Shown in pieces: positions 1 to 8,925 of a stretch of 39,198 nucleotides of DNA (positions are counted from its first letter, which is position 1; each line of letters starts with the position of its first letter). The notes below the pieces were generated by a model. It did no database searches. It saw only the letters and a list, made by a program, of their open reading frames with translations, and was not told the DNA's origin. The stretch spans positions 1 through 39,198 of the forward strand of contig JAYMSP010000906.1 in assembly GCA_036897095.1 (NCBI GenBank). Direction: 5' to 3'. The stretch comes from Plantago elongata (Eukaryota > Streptophyta > Magnoliopsida > Lamiales > Plantaginaceae). The translations under genes were made by a program, and so were the position numbers.

Positions 1-15
1 TATATATATATAATT

Positions 16-1088
16 GAGAAAATTTTATTTTTCACTAAAATCTATTTTGACATTTTGAGTTTATCCAATATTCATTTTTTTTCCGCAATCAACACCAATA
101 ACTTTCCAAAAAAATCACCTTACATAAAGATTAGATGGCCGTTAACTTACTATTAACATATTTTTAAATCACACCAAAATCTTTTAAAAAACTTTTCTTT
201 GCCACCAAATTTTTTTTATATAGTTATAATTTATTTATTTTGAAATTTTAAAAATTTTATTCCTAACAAAAGAGCATGAGAAGTGTTCCGAAAAACAGAG
301 ATTACAATCCGAATCACAAATTATTAATCAACAAGGACACTTTACTTTACAAACCAAATGCACTTTCTTCACATGTTTGATAAATATAAGAATAAGTTTC
401 TTTTATGATAAATATAACAATGACATATTGCATTATTATCTTGCGAATGTGAAATTTCATATTACAAGGATAAAAAATAATAAAATTTATTTGTATATTA
501 ATTGAAATGCATATATTTTCTTCTATCCATAAAATTATTTTTTCGAACTCTCTTTACATTTCATCTCTCAATTAGTTGCTTCAATAAAACTACAAAAATG
601 AATACACAAAATATATACGCTCGTTCCACATATATATACGTAACTTTGTGTCACTTTTTAGATCCAAACACATGAATATACGCAATTAACCCTTGACGCA
701 TATGCAGTTCTTTAAATCTCTACACTGAACCAATAATTTATATGAAGAATTTGATTGCAAAAAGTCAAAGTCATGGCAAAAAATGATGCATATTCCTCCC
801 GACACTAGTTTAGAAACTCCAAAAAAATTCATACGAACATATATTTTGATTATTTAAATCAATTAAGAAAGGTTCTGGTGTGATTTAAAAAATTTAAAAA
901 GGTTTTGGTAGCGGGTGTATATTTCTGAAAAGGTTTTGGTGTGATTTAAAATATAAATTTAGCGTACGTTAAGTTTTGATGTAACGTAAAAAATTATGAA
1001 AAGTTATTGGTGTTGATTGCGAAAAAAAAAGAATATGGGGTAAATTCAAAAGGCCGAAAAAGATTTTGGTGCAAAATAAAATTTTCTC
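16..1088. mobile_element. Mutator-like MITE with long terminal inverted repeats
   Basis: The left end (16 to about 185) and the right end (about 905-1088) are inverted copies of each other over roughly 170 bp. Both start GAGAAAATTTTATTTT and share CGCAATCAACACCAATAACTT and AAATCACACCAAAA blocks in the same order. The flanks are near-identical 9-bp direct repeats, TATATAATT (7-15) and TATTTAATT (1089-1097), with one mismatch. Long inverted repeats plus a 9-bp target duplication are the hallmark of Mutator-like elements. The interior holds no transposase ORF, so this is a non-autonomous copy. The right subterminal part repeats a GGTTTTGGTGTGATTTAAAA motif around 870-950. The left flank is a (TA)n run, so exact end placement there is slightly uncertain. 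Confidence 0.8.
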
Positions 1089-1097
1089 TATTTAATT

Positions 1098-2550
1098 TGA
1101 TAGTCCGTATCAAATAGTAAAACATTATGATATGATTGTCAAACCGTCTTATTAATATTTTACGTTAAAAATTACAAGTAAAAGTTATCACATTTATTAA
1201 TAAATACTATAGTAAATTTTTTAATAATTATCTTTTCGGTATTGTACACTTAATGAAATAAACGTGCCAATTTTTTATTGATTGGATGTTGTCAGTTATG
1301 ACGCAAACCAACCTAATTGTAAAAATAAATAATTATAATTTGATATGTAATAAATGTTATGAACTACTTAATTATCTGCAAAGTTACATGAAAACTACAT
1401 ATCTCGAGATCGTTTATTTAATTATAGTTTACATGAAATACTAATATACTAATATTACTAAGTCTTTATTCTTTTTAATTAAAATTTTTAGAACTGAACT
1501 GCATTGTATGTTGTATAAAATATAACTAAGGCTATGTACACTTCAACTTTAATTTTTTAAACTGAATTGAATTAGACTGAGATGAATTGAAATGGACTGA
1601 ATTAAACTTAATTGTAATATAAAATATAACTAAACAACGTTAAACTGAATAAAACTTAATTGAATTGAATGTGATTTCAGTTGAGGAGAACATATTCTTA
1701 GTATACTTTATTTTTCTTGTAATTATGGTGTTTGTACGCATTTTTTTATTTTATTGTACAGAGTTAAATTTAATTAATTATGTTAATTAAATAATGCCCG
1801 ACTCTGTGCACGCGTTCATACTTTCTTTAATTTGGATCCTCCCTTTGTTTGGAGGGTATTTGGCTTTTCAATGGAGCTGTTGTTAATTACTTTAGCTAGC
1901 TATTGATTAAATGATCCTTACTTTACAACCAACAAACTGATCGAACCATTAAGCGTTTTTAATTAGGTTTAGAATCACAAATTGTTATATTTTGTTGGAA
2001 AAGGTTCCATTTGCTTTCGAGTCAAAAGGTAATTTGACTTGTTTGTTGTCGCAACTCCTACTTTATGTTCTCTGAAAATTGGAAAACTATATAAAAGTTT
2101 AATTAAAGATAATAATTTGCTTTAGAGATTCTAGCGGTTAATAGTGCTCAAGTTAGGAAATTCCACTAAAATTTCAGATGTGTACGAAAAGTGAAGGAAC
2201 GCGCAACATGTAAACAGTATACTTGGGTTATTTTAGGCGTTCACTTGTTCTTATTTGTATTTTGGTGCGTTTAACAGGTTCAACCGGTTTCTTTTTATAG
2301 GTGAATAACTAAAGCCGACCAAAATTATTTGTAATTTCAGTTAATACTTCCCATTATAGTTGTGCCTGAAGTTTTCAGACGGTAATTTAGCAATTTCTAC
2401 ATGACACTAAAAAATTGAAAAGTTAAGAAGTATTAAAAACGGAAATAGTACTATAATTTACTAAAATTCATGAAATAATAATGGATGAGTTCTAGCAATC
2501 TTAAAATCGGAAACCAGTACTACAAGTGAATTTATGCCATCGTAATATCT
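1098..2550. other. AT-rich intergenic stretch, no gene seen
   Basis: There is no credible coding region. Codons are AT-rich and stops are frequent in all frames. The one recognisable item is a repeat-like patch around 1526-1712 (listed separately). Confidence 0.6.
1526..1712. repeat. Dispersed AACTGAATTGAAT-rich repeat, copy 1
   Basis: The patch is built of imperfect reiterations of ACTGAATTGAATTRGACTGA-type sequence and ends in AACATATTCTTA. A related patch with the same terminal AACATATTCTTA lies near 11690-11775. This looks like a degenerate MITE or other transposon fragment. No clear terminal repeats or target duplication were found, so the boundaries are approximate. Confidence 0.35.
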
Positions 2551-2566
2551 AATATGACACTGCAAT

Positions 2567-2925
2567 CCAAACCAACACGCATCAAAGTGCAGCTTTGGTA
2601 AAATAGACAGTACCGGATTTTCTTCTGAGATTAACGGGGGAATTTTTTTCTAGTATGAAACTGGTACCGAGATTGGAGATTCCTTTTCGGTGGTGGAGAT
2701 GTATATCGAGTATCCCTTGATGATTGAGCATGATTTGGGTTTGATGTTTAGAAATCATGTAAACTTTGATGGTTGTATTCGGTTTAAATTTTTTGATTTC
2801 GATATATTCTATCACATGTGATATGATTTGGACGATGTGGACTATTTCTGTTGTATTTGTTCCGTCTAGAGTATTACTTGTGCTCTTGATTATTATTATT
2901 AATATATTTTTTAACCGTTTCAAAA
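2567..2925 (+). mobile_element. 5'-truncated LINE-like retroposon
   Basis: A 16-bp perfect direct repeat, AATATGACACTGCAAT, occurs at 2551-2566 and 2926-2941 and brackets 359 bp. The bracketed segment ends TTTTTTAACCGTTTCAAAA, an A-rich 3' end of the kind left by target-primed reverse transcription. A variable, long target duplication plus a short A tail favours a non-LTR retroposon truncated at its 5' end. The open frame that crosses it on the opposite strand (117 codons, no recognisable domain) is a by-product of low stop density. Assignment to a LINE rather than a SINE rests on the 3' end style and the lack of tRNA-like boxes. Confidence 0.6.
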
Positions 2926-2941
2926 AATATGACACTGCAAT

Positions 2942-5039
2942 GTTTTTGAAATATTCATATTAATGAAATTATTAAATTAACTAACTATACTAAACCACTT
3001 AATTATTTTCTTTACTGGTTAATTTACAAGTAGCGGTTAAGATTGCAGCTTAGCTGTGGGCCTGTACAAGGCATGGTGGGCGATATGTCTTTAATCTTTA
3101 TGCAGCTGGTGAATGTGATCTCAAAAGTGTACCAGCTAAATATGATTAATTATGACTCCATTTGCAGTTAACGGCAAAGAATTAAGCTTAAAAGTTTTGT
3201 CTCCACGACTTATGGAGCTAAAAACCAAAAGTGTACTTGATTGCAAAATTAGATTCATTAATAAAATACCCAAATAAAGTACTCCAAATAAGTTTAAATA
3301 CCTCAGTTTAGATTCCTATTGTAGTGATATGCTTTTCTTATCTTCGCATTCATTTCAATGGGGTTGGTGTGAAGGATTTTCTTAGATCTCTCCGCAACTT
3401 TCATCCTCTCCTCACCAACTTTTGTTCGGTATCTTTTGTCCATTTTTAGCTTCATTATAGTTATTTTTGTATACACGACTTGTTATTATGTTAGACTGCT
3501 CGTGAAATGGAATGGAAGAAGTATTTTGTGCGCTTCTAATGTGCAAAGTGTGGAACAACTCGACTAATATCTCAAGTTCTCAACATTTGGAGCGCCCATA
3601 AATTGTTCAAAGGATTAAGGAATGTAAAGAATTAGGTTGTCACAGGGTCATAGCCAATATGTATTTCATTAACAAAAATTTTGTTGTCATTTATAACCAA
3701 CTCATAATTATTGTCTAACGGGAGACAAAGTCAGCCGGGAGCTACTTCTGACATTATCCAGAAAACTTTCTATCAGCTGAAGAATCAGTTGTGAGAGTCG
3801 TGAATGAAATCTGGTAAAAAGAGATGAAGAAAGAGAGGTAAAAAGTTTCAATTATGAAGTTTATGAAGTGTTGAAAGGTTATATACAATTTTTTTCTAAG
3901 TAAGTTCTAATGATATGTTTTACGTGTCCTTTAGCTACTTGAAAACTAGCATGAGTACGATAACAATATAAGATACGGGTGGTGATAATTTGTAGATGTG
4001 AATGATAAATCAATTCAAAATGTGTTAGTTGGGACTTGATATAAACTTAAATTTATTCCACATTGAAAATGAATGGAATGTAAAGAACGGTTTAAAGTTT
4101 CACGCGACCGATTGATCTAAACCCACACTAATAATAACTAAAAACTGACACATAACACAGTATAAATATAAGCCCATGTAACAAATTAATAGCCACGGAT
4201 AAAAAAACAACTATAAATGCTTAACACATTTTACTAAACATAAGATAAATTTTGAAAGATAACAAAAACAAAAGTAAAAAATTTAATGTGTTGCAAAGGA
4301 ATAAAAATGAAGTACTTAACAATATTACAAAATAAACAAACTAATCCAAACTTATAAAATATCATTTTGAACACAACATTTAACAGCTATATGAAGATTA
4401 CAATAAATATATACTTATTAATTTAGTTTTATTTACACGGATAAATTAATATTTTTTCAAATTTTTATAAATTCCTAGTACACAAGTCTCATATATCTTC
4501 GAAAAAATTATTGGAAAACAACATATTTTGTTACATGTGCGTAAAATCACATATTTTCATTAATTATCAACACGCCTCATATGTTTTTATGTTCTAGGAA
4601 ATGTATAATTACTTAAGGTGGTATATATGAAAACTCATGAAATATTACTATATATAGAGTTTAATCTTACTATAAATGGTACGAAGTTGGGTAATTTATT
4701 CTATACTATTTTAAAAGGTAAGATAATCATAATAGTTAGTATGTACGTATATAGATCAATTTTATTATCCTTCTCAAATGATCATCACTATTCATATAAT
4801 AATTAAACTATCAATATCAAAAAGGAGAAACATATGCAAACCGTGGTTGATGATCGAGGTGACCAATTAAAAACGTGTAAAGAAACGAATCACTCGTGAA
4901 TTTGATCTATATATATCTATTTAAGTAATTTGTATAAGTTGTGCAAAATACACACACACATATATAGTATTGATTAGTTGATGTTTGTATAAGTTGTGCA
5001 CTATATATATTGCGTGATTTCAATTTTCCATGCATAAAC
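2942..5039. other. Intergenic AT-rich stretch, no gene seen
   Basis: There is no ORF with recognisable composition or domain. The short plus-strand frame at 4618-4806 is AT-driven (runs of Ile, Tyr and Asn) and is not supported. Around 4930-5005 a short sequence (TGTATAAGTTGTGCA) is repeated twice about 55 bp apart, beside a CA/TA microsatellite. This area may belong to the left part of the LTR element that follows. Confidence 0.5.
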
Positions 5040-5269
5040 TTAATTAGTTCGATATTATCTTTTTAGTTGGTTAAGAGTTTATAGTTGAATAGAATTTGGT
5101 TATGAATTTTATCTATTTAACTACTTGGTTATTGCTAGAAGACAGTTTAGTTGATTATTGAATAAAAATTGAGGGTTTTCTCTCAAATATGTCAATTCTT
5201 CGGTATCATGCTGGATCAACGAAGCTTTGAATTATCGTTCTTCCTTGCCTGTCCACGCACGCTGCATCA
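5040..5269 (+). repeat. Left LTR, portion with clear homology to the right LTR
   Basis: It aligns with 6241-6472 through AGAAGACAGTTTAGTTGATT and TCAATTCTTCGGTATC blocks. It ends at CA immediately before a GAG spacer and the primer-binding site. Confidence 0.7.
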
Positions 5270-5301
5270 GAGTGGTATCATCTTCCAGCCGATCCTGAGT
5301 C

Positions 5302-5685
5302 ATGTCGTCCGAGAGACAGAGGAGAGCAAACCGTTGTGCCCAGATTGCCAACAATTGTTCCCAAATTGAATATGTCGATCTGTGGAAGACTAATGCCGAT
5401 CTGCGGAGAGAGATTGATCAATTGGTGTGTCGATTGGATGAATTCGTCAATAAGCAATCTCATGATCGATGTACTTGTAGAAAACTAACCGAGCCACAGG
5501 TTCAGATTTTTGAAGAATTTTCTAAATCATTCGAGAAGTTAATTATTTTCAATTTTTCATATGATTTGAAAGATTTATTTACGTTCATTGATGAAAGCGA
5601 TAATAAATCTGCAAATTGGGATGGTGAACCAATATGGGATGTGTATGAAGATTTAGAAGAGAAACAAAAATGTTTTGATAGTTGA
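5302..5685 (+). CDS. Coiled-coil ORF inside the LTR element
   Basis: A 127-residue frame begins at an ATG 33 bases after the left LTR. I do not recognise it. The N-terminus is basic (ERQRRANR). Residues about 25-50 have heptad-spaced Leu, Ile and Val and look like a coiled coil. A CTC cluster follows (about 57-59) and the C-terminal third is acidic with aromatic residues (WDGEPIWDVYEDLEE). It sits where gag would lie in an LTR element, so a reduced gag-like or element-specific protein is possible. Another frame continues downstream, from 5675 to 6100 with one internal stop near 5863, and shows coding-like composition (KLKEELVKDEDGS). The original protein was therefore probably longer and is now broken by a frameshift and a stop. 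Confidence 0.45.
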   Translation: MSSERQRRANRCAQIANNCSQIEYVDLWKTNADLRREIDQLVCRLDEFVNKQSHDRCTCRKLTEPQVQIFEEFSKSFEKLIIFNFSYDLKDLFTFIDESDNKSANWDGEPIWDVYEDLEEKQKCFDS

Positions 5686-6100
5686 TTCAGGTAGAGATGG
5701 AGAAAGAATCGCGCGAAACGGACCACAAAATAGCCTGGAATCGCGAACAGCATGCTGGCGAGTGCAGTTCACGTGCCAGAGGGAGGTATCGCGCAGTCGA
5801 AGTGTTTCGGCGCGTCCGATGTCAGATCGGAGCGAGGTCAGTCTCGTTGGATTTGTAAGATGATTCTCCATATGTGATGGTGTTGATACCCGGTTGTTAT
5901 GGTGTCCTAAACAACGACAAAAATTGAAAGAAGAACTCGTGAAAGACGAAGATGGATCTAACGCTATAAATGAAGCGTTCAATATCCGTGAGATGTTATC
6001 ACACGTCACAAGTGTGTTACAATTTGTTGACGATGTCCAACATGCGTTTGATAGAGGAAAGAATAACACATCTCATGATTCGAGGATGAATCTTTTTTGA
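5675..6100 (+). pseudogene. Decayed downstream part of the element ORF
   Basis: A second open stretch in a frame different from the 127-residue ORF runs to a TGA just before the purine-rich tract and right LTR. It is interrupted by a stop around 5861-5863. The part after the stop is hydrophilic and predicted helical (KQRQKLKEELVKDE, VLQFVDDVQHAF). It has no recognisable retroviral domain. Position and composition suggest it was once continuous with the upstream coiled-coil ORF. Confidence 0.35.
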
Positions 6101-6111
6101 CCTGGAGAGAA

Positions 6112-6472
6112 TGATGCGGATCGAATATGGAAACCTCCTTGGAATATTTTTACAATTATATTTCCTTTTCTTAGTTATTTGATATTTGGTATTTTCCTTT
6201 TTATTAGTTAATTAAAATTTGGTATTATCCATATTTTTAGTTAATTAGGATTTGATATTATCTTTTCATTTGATTAAGAGTTCATAGTTGAATAGAATTT
6301 GGCTAGGAGTTTTATATATTTAAGTACTTTGTGGTTATTGTTAGAAGACAGTTTAGTTGATTATTGAATAAAAATCAAGGATTTTCTTTCAAATATGTCA
6401 ATTCTTCGGTATCCTGCTGGATTAACGATTTGAATTATCGTTCTTCTTAACTTGTCCATACATGCTGCATCA
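6112..6472 (+). repeat. Right LTR of the small LTR element
   Basis: It starts TGATGCGG after a purine-rich tract and ends CTGCATCA, giving inverted termini. The second half (6241-6472) is closely similar to 5040-5269; the first half is poorly conserved in the left copy. Confidence 0.6.
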
Positions 6473-6886
6473 ACTGTTTCGTGGAGTTACTAGAGTAGTG
6501 TATATAAAAGAGAACATGGGATAATTGTGAATGATAAAATATTATATTTAATAAAGCTCTTGAGATACCGTCTCTTCACAAAAATATCAATTTCTTTTAA
6601 TACTCATGCTATTACTCTCCGGTCCTAATTAACTACGTACTTCACTTGGTATACAAATCTTTTTTGTTGAACAATTTTTTTTCTTTTTTAAAGTTAAACA
6701 TCAATTTTAGTTCTCTTGTTCACCTTAGATCACAAATTAAGTGGCGGCTTCCTATTATTGGTTTTGCCATATAGACCATAGTAATAAACATTTTCCCACC
6801 CGTAATTAGCTTTGGTTGATGGCTCCACATGTGATATGTGTATTGAGCAGTCATTTGAAGTATGATCCCGTTATTTAGCTCACAAC

Positions 6887-6976
6887 ATGACAATGAAATG
6901 CAACTCAGTTGGTAATACGTTTTACATATAACTAATACATCGGAGCTCGAGTCACCATCTAATCGTTTTAAATAAT
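6887..6976 (+). mobile_element. Very short tRNA-derived SINE, copy 1
   Basis: A 13-bp perfect direct repeat, TTTAGCTCACAAC, lies at 6874-6886 and 6977-6989 and brackets a 90-bp body. The body contains a tRNA-like A box (CAACTCAGTTGGTAATACG) and, about 35 bases on, a B-box-like GGAGCTCGAGTCACC. It ends in an AT-rich tail (GTTTTAAATAA). A related copy is at 23733-23816. The target duplication and internal RNA polymerase III boxes support a SINE; the body is unusually short for one. Confidence 0.65.
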
Positions 6977-7281
6977 TTTAGCTCACAACGTACGTAGTTC
7001 AGGGGTATTGATTATTGAATAGTGAGAATGAGATAGTATATGTATATAAACCAAATACGATTGCTGCAGTGCGAGAACAAGGAGATATAATTTACTAAAA
7101 ACTCACTCTATTGAAATTTGAATGCAAATTACAACATAGACAAACGTAAAATTTACAAATGAAATACGGAATGTGAAAACATGCATACACGGAAATGAAA
7201 TTATAAAACTAAGCTAGCTAAAATTAATCCCAAACAAAGTAGGGGTAACAATTCATCCCCATAAATGGCATGCATTGTTTT

Positions 7282-7542
7282 TTAGTCATGCTTAGAGTGG
7301 CCTATACCAGGGCTATGTCCGGGATTCGTAGGTCGGAAAGTGTCCGTGTATCCTTCTTCGTCAAGCTTGAACCTGTGAGTCTCCACCTCGGTGGTAGGAC
7401 TCGAACTCGAGACAATGCCATTGCTTACTGTCATGTCGTCCATCTTATGTTTTGCTACCAAGTTTCGCCCTTGAGTAAGAAAAACTTGGCTTGTTAGGAG
7501 AAATAGGGTGAACACGATCAAAGGGACAAAAGATTTAGCCAT
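7282..7542 (-). CDS. CEP hormone precursor with one CEP domain
   Basis: An intronless gene for an 86-residue secreted prepropeptide. Residues 1-25 form a hydrophobic signal peptide followed by GRNL, a segment shared by all three CEP precursors here. The middle is a variable hydrophilic pro-region. The CEP domain is residues 68-82, TFRPTNPGHSPGIGH, followed by SKHD. CEP peptides are excised, hydroxylated on prolines and perceived outside the cell by CEPR-type receptor kinases; they report nitrogen demand and restrain lateral root growth in model plants. Position 1, usually Asp, is Thr here, although an Asp lies just before it (DTFRPT). The ATG is the only good start for a complete signal peptide. 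A TATA-like ATAAATA (7669-7675, minus strand) lies about 130 bp upstream. CEP family membership is very secure; its exact orthologue is not. Confidence 0.93.
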   Translation of the reverse strand: MAKSFVPLIVFTLFLLTSQVFLTQGRNLVAKHKMDDMTVSNGIVSSSSPTTEVETHRFKLDEEGYTDTFRPTNPGHSPGIGHSKHD

Positions 7543-7668
7543 CTAGTGAAGTGAAGATAAAAGGAAACTAGTTGGAATATAAAGTGATTGAGCCTAGATG
7601 CTAGAGAGAGGGTAGAAGTTGTAGGAAGTATAGTTTGTTGTGTGTTGTAAACCTTGGTTTAGTTGGGG

Positions 7669-7675
7669 TATTTAT
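7669..7675 (-). promoter_or_regulatory. TATA-like box of the first CEP gene
   Basis: On the minus strand the sequence reads CCATAAATACC, about 127 bp upstream of the CEP start codon. It is followed by a CA-rich leader (ACACACAACAAAC) typical of a plant 5' UTR. It was placed by position and motif only. Confidence 0.5.
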
Positions 7676-7679
7676 GGAG

Positions 7680-8670
7680 TGCAAAAGGCTGAAATGCATG
7701 TGAGGTCCCAATTCCAACGAAGATTCCACATGAGGTGCATGCAAGCTTGCAAGGACATCAATTTAACAACTCAAACTTATGCTAGCAACTCTCGCATTTT
7801 TAACTAAGCTAAACAAATTTGTGTTCTATAATAACTTAACTTGATCAATCTGTTTCTCTCACAACTTGGTTATCATGATTCATGCACGAAGCTGGGATTA
7901 AAAACTCACATTAAAGATAATTGAGTATAATGTCTAGCTAGTTTTCAAAATCCAAACTCGACTCGATTAAGTTCACCAATTTGCAAATACGTCAAAACAC
8001 CTCGGTTTAATCTAACATTCTTTCCTCACAATCCCCTGAATTTTCAAATCCAGCTAATTGAAACGAACGTGTAGAATTAGTTAATCTACCTGATTATCCC
8101 CTAGCTATTAATCTAATTGCTCTAGAAGATGAAGCAAAACATTAACTTTTGTACTAAGAAAAATGTTGTGCAAATAATAGATTCGGAGGGGACGTATTAA
8201 GATTACGGAAAGTAAAAAGTTTGGAGACACGCATAGTCATATGTTGTTGGGACAAATGTGATCGAACACAAGTGATAAGCGAGACATTGTAACAAAAACT
8301 GGACGCTGTATGCGCATGCAACATACATTTCACCCCACTATGGTTGGGTATTGTCTTCTTAGTGCTAATCTTATTTTGCCAATTCATCATCAATTCATCC
8401 ATGCATGACTCATCAGTGATGTCCAATCTGCTAGTTTTTTTTGTGCTCAAACCATTTTTCTCTATGAGTATGTTTCGTGTCGCCTCGTCTTAATTCTTTA
8501 AAGCTAGTGTTTGTGAATTAAACGGCAAATTTTCACTTTTTCCTTTTTGATCTTTTCCTTTCTTCCAACATGAAATCAGAGAGTTAGATCCTTCATGTCT
8601 CAAAAAGATAAAGATTGATTCACAATTCACCATTGGGAGGATAAAGGACAAGAAGAGTAAAAAAAAGGAT
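7680..8670. other. Intergenic, no gene seen
   Basis: The stretch lies between the first CEP gene promoter and the tRNA gene. Short frames here lack domain features. The base composition is mixed AT-rich. Confidence 0.5.
8659..8666 (-). terminator. RNA polymerase III oligo-T terminator
   Basis: Eight A residues on the plus strand give a T8 run on the minus strand, starting 9 bases past the end of the tRNA-His gene. This is the expected polymerase III stop signal. Confidence 0.75.
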
Positions 8671-8674
8671 GATT

Positions 8675-8746
8675 TGTGGCTGCTGGGATTCGAGCCCAGG
8701 TCTCCACGGCCACAACGTGGAATTCTTACCACTAAACTACAGCCAC
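8675..8746 (-). tRNA. tRNA-His (anticodon GUG)
   Basis: The minus strand folds as a full cloverleaf. The 7-bp acceptor stem is GTGGCTG with CAGCCAC. The anticodon stem CCACG/CGTGG encloses the 7-base loop TTGTGGC with anticodon GTG, and the T arm CTGGG-CTCGAAT-CCCAG contains a B box. There is no intron and no encoded CCA. The sequence matches the conserved form of plant tRNA-His. A T8 terminator follows immediately, so the gene looks intact and functional. Confidence 0.95.
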
Positions 8747-8894
8747 TTCATGCTTTTCTAATGTAGAATAACCTTACTAAATGTTTGTATATGTTTAATG
8801 TTGCATGTTCATATTTCTCTCAAAATTAAACGGAGACACAATTAAAATACTAATGATTTACATGTAATTTGTGTACGTTATAATATATCCCCTC

Positions 8895-8925
8895 AAATCT
8901 ATGACCTCTCAAAGTTCATAGATTT
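8895..8925. repeat. Perfect 10-bp inverted repeat (hairpin)
   Basis: AAATCTATGA (8895-8904) is the exact reverse complement of TCATAGATTT (8916-8925), with an 11-base loop. Flanking CCTC and GAGG extend the pairing imperfectly. It could be the remnant of a small inverted-repeat element or an RNA hairpin; nothing else points to a function. Confidence 0.6.

Larger units (their letters stand above)
5040..6472 (+). mobile_element. Small non-autonomous LTR retrotransposon (TRIM-like)
   Basis: Direct repeats of about 230 bp (5040-5269 and 6241-6472) share long near-identical runs and both end in GCTGCATCA. The left copy is followed by TGGTATCATC at 5273, which matches the first eight bases of the usual initiator tRNA-Met primer site. 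The right LTR probably begins at 6112 with TGATGCGG, which mirrors its CTGCATCA end and follows a purine-rich CTGGAGAGAA tract. The left edge of the left LTR is unclear; TGATGATCGA at 4848 is one candidate. No matching target duplication was found, so the left LTR may be rearranged. The internal part is only about 840 bp and has no pol domains. Confidence 0.65.

Noticed and set aside
2582-2935. 117-codon minus-strand open frame
   Set aside because: It lies almost exactly within the retroposon bounded by the 16-bp direct repeats, runs antisense to its A-rich tail and has no recognisable domain.
7270-7497. Plus-strand frame opposite the first CEP gene
   Set aside because: It is antisense to a gene with clear signal peptide and hormone domain and shows no features of its own. 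The same applies to the plus-strand frames opposite the other two CEP genes (14871-15134 and 20518-20754).
8490-8732. 80-codon minus-strand open frame overlapping the tRNA gene
   Set aside because: Its N-terminal part is simply the tRNA-His sequence read as codons; the remainder is low complexity.
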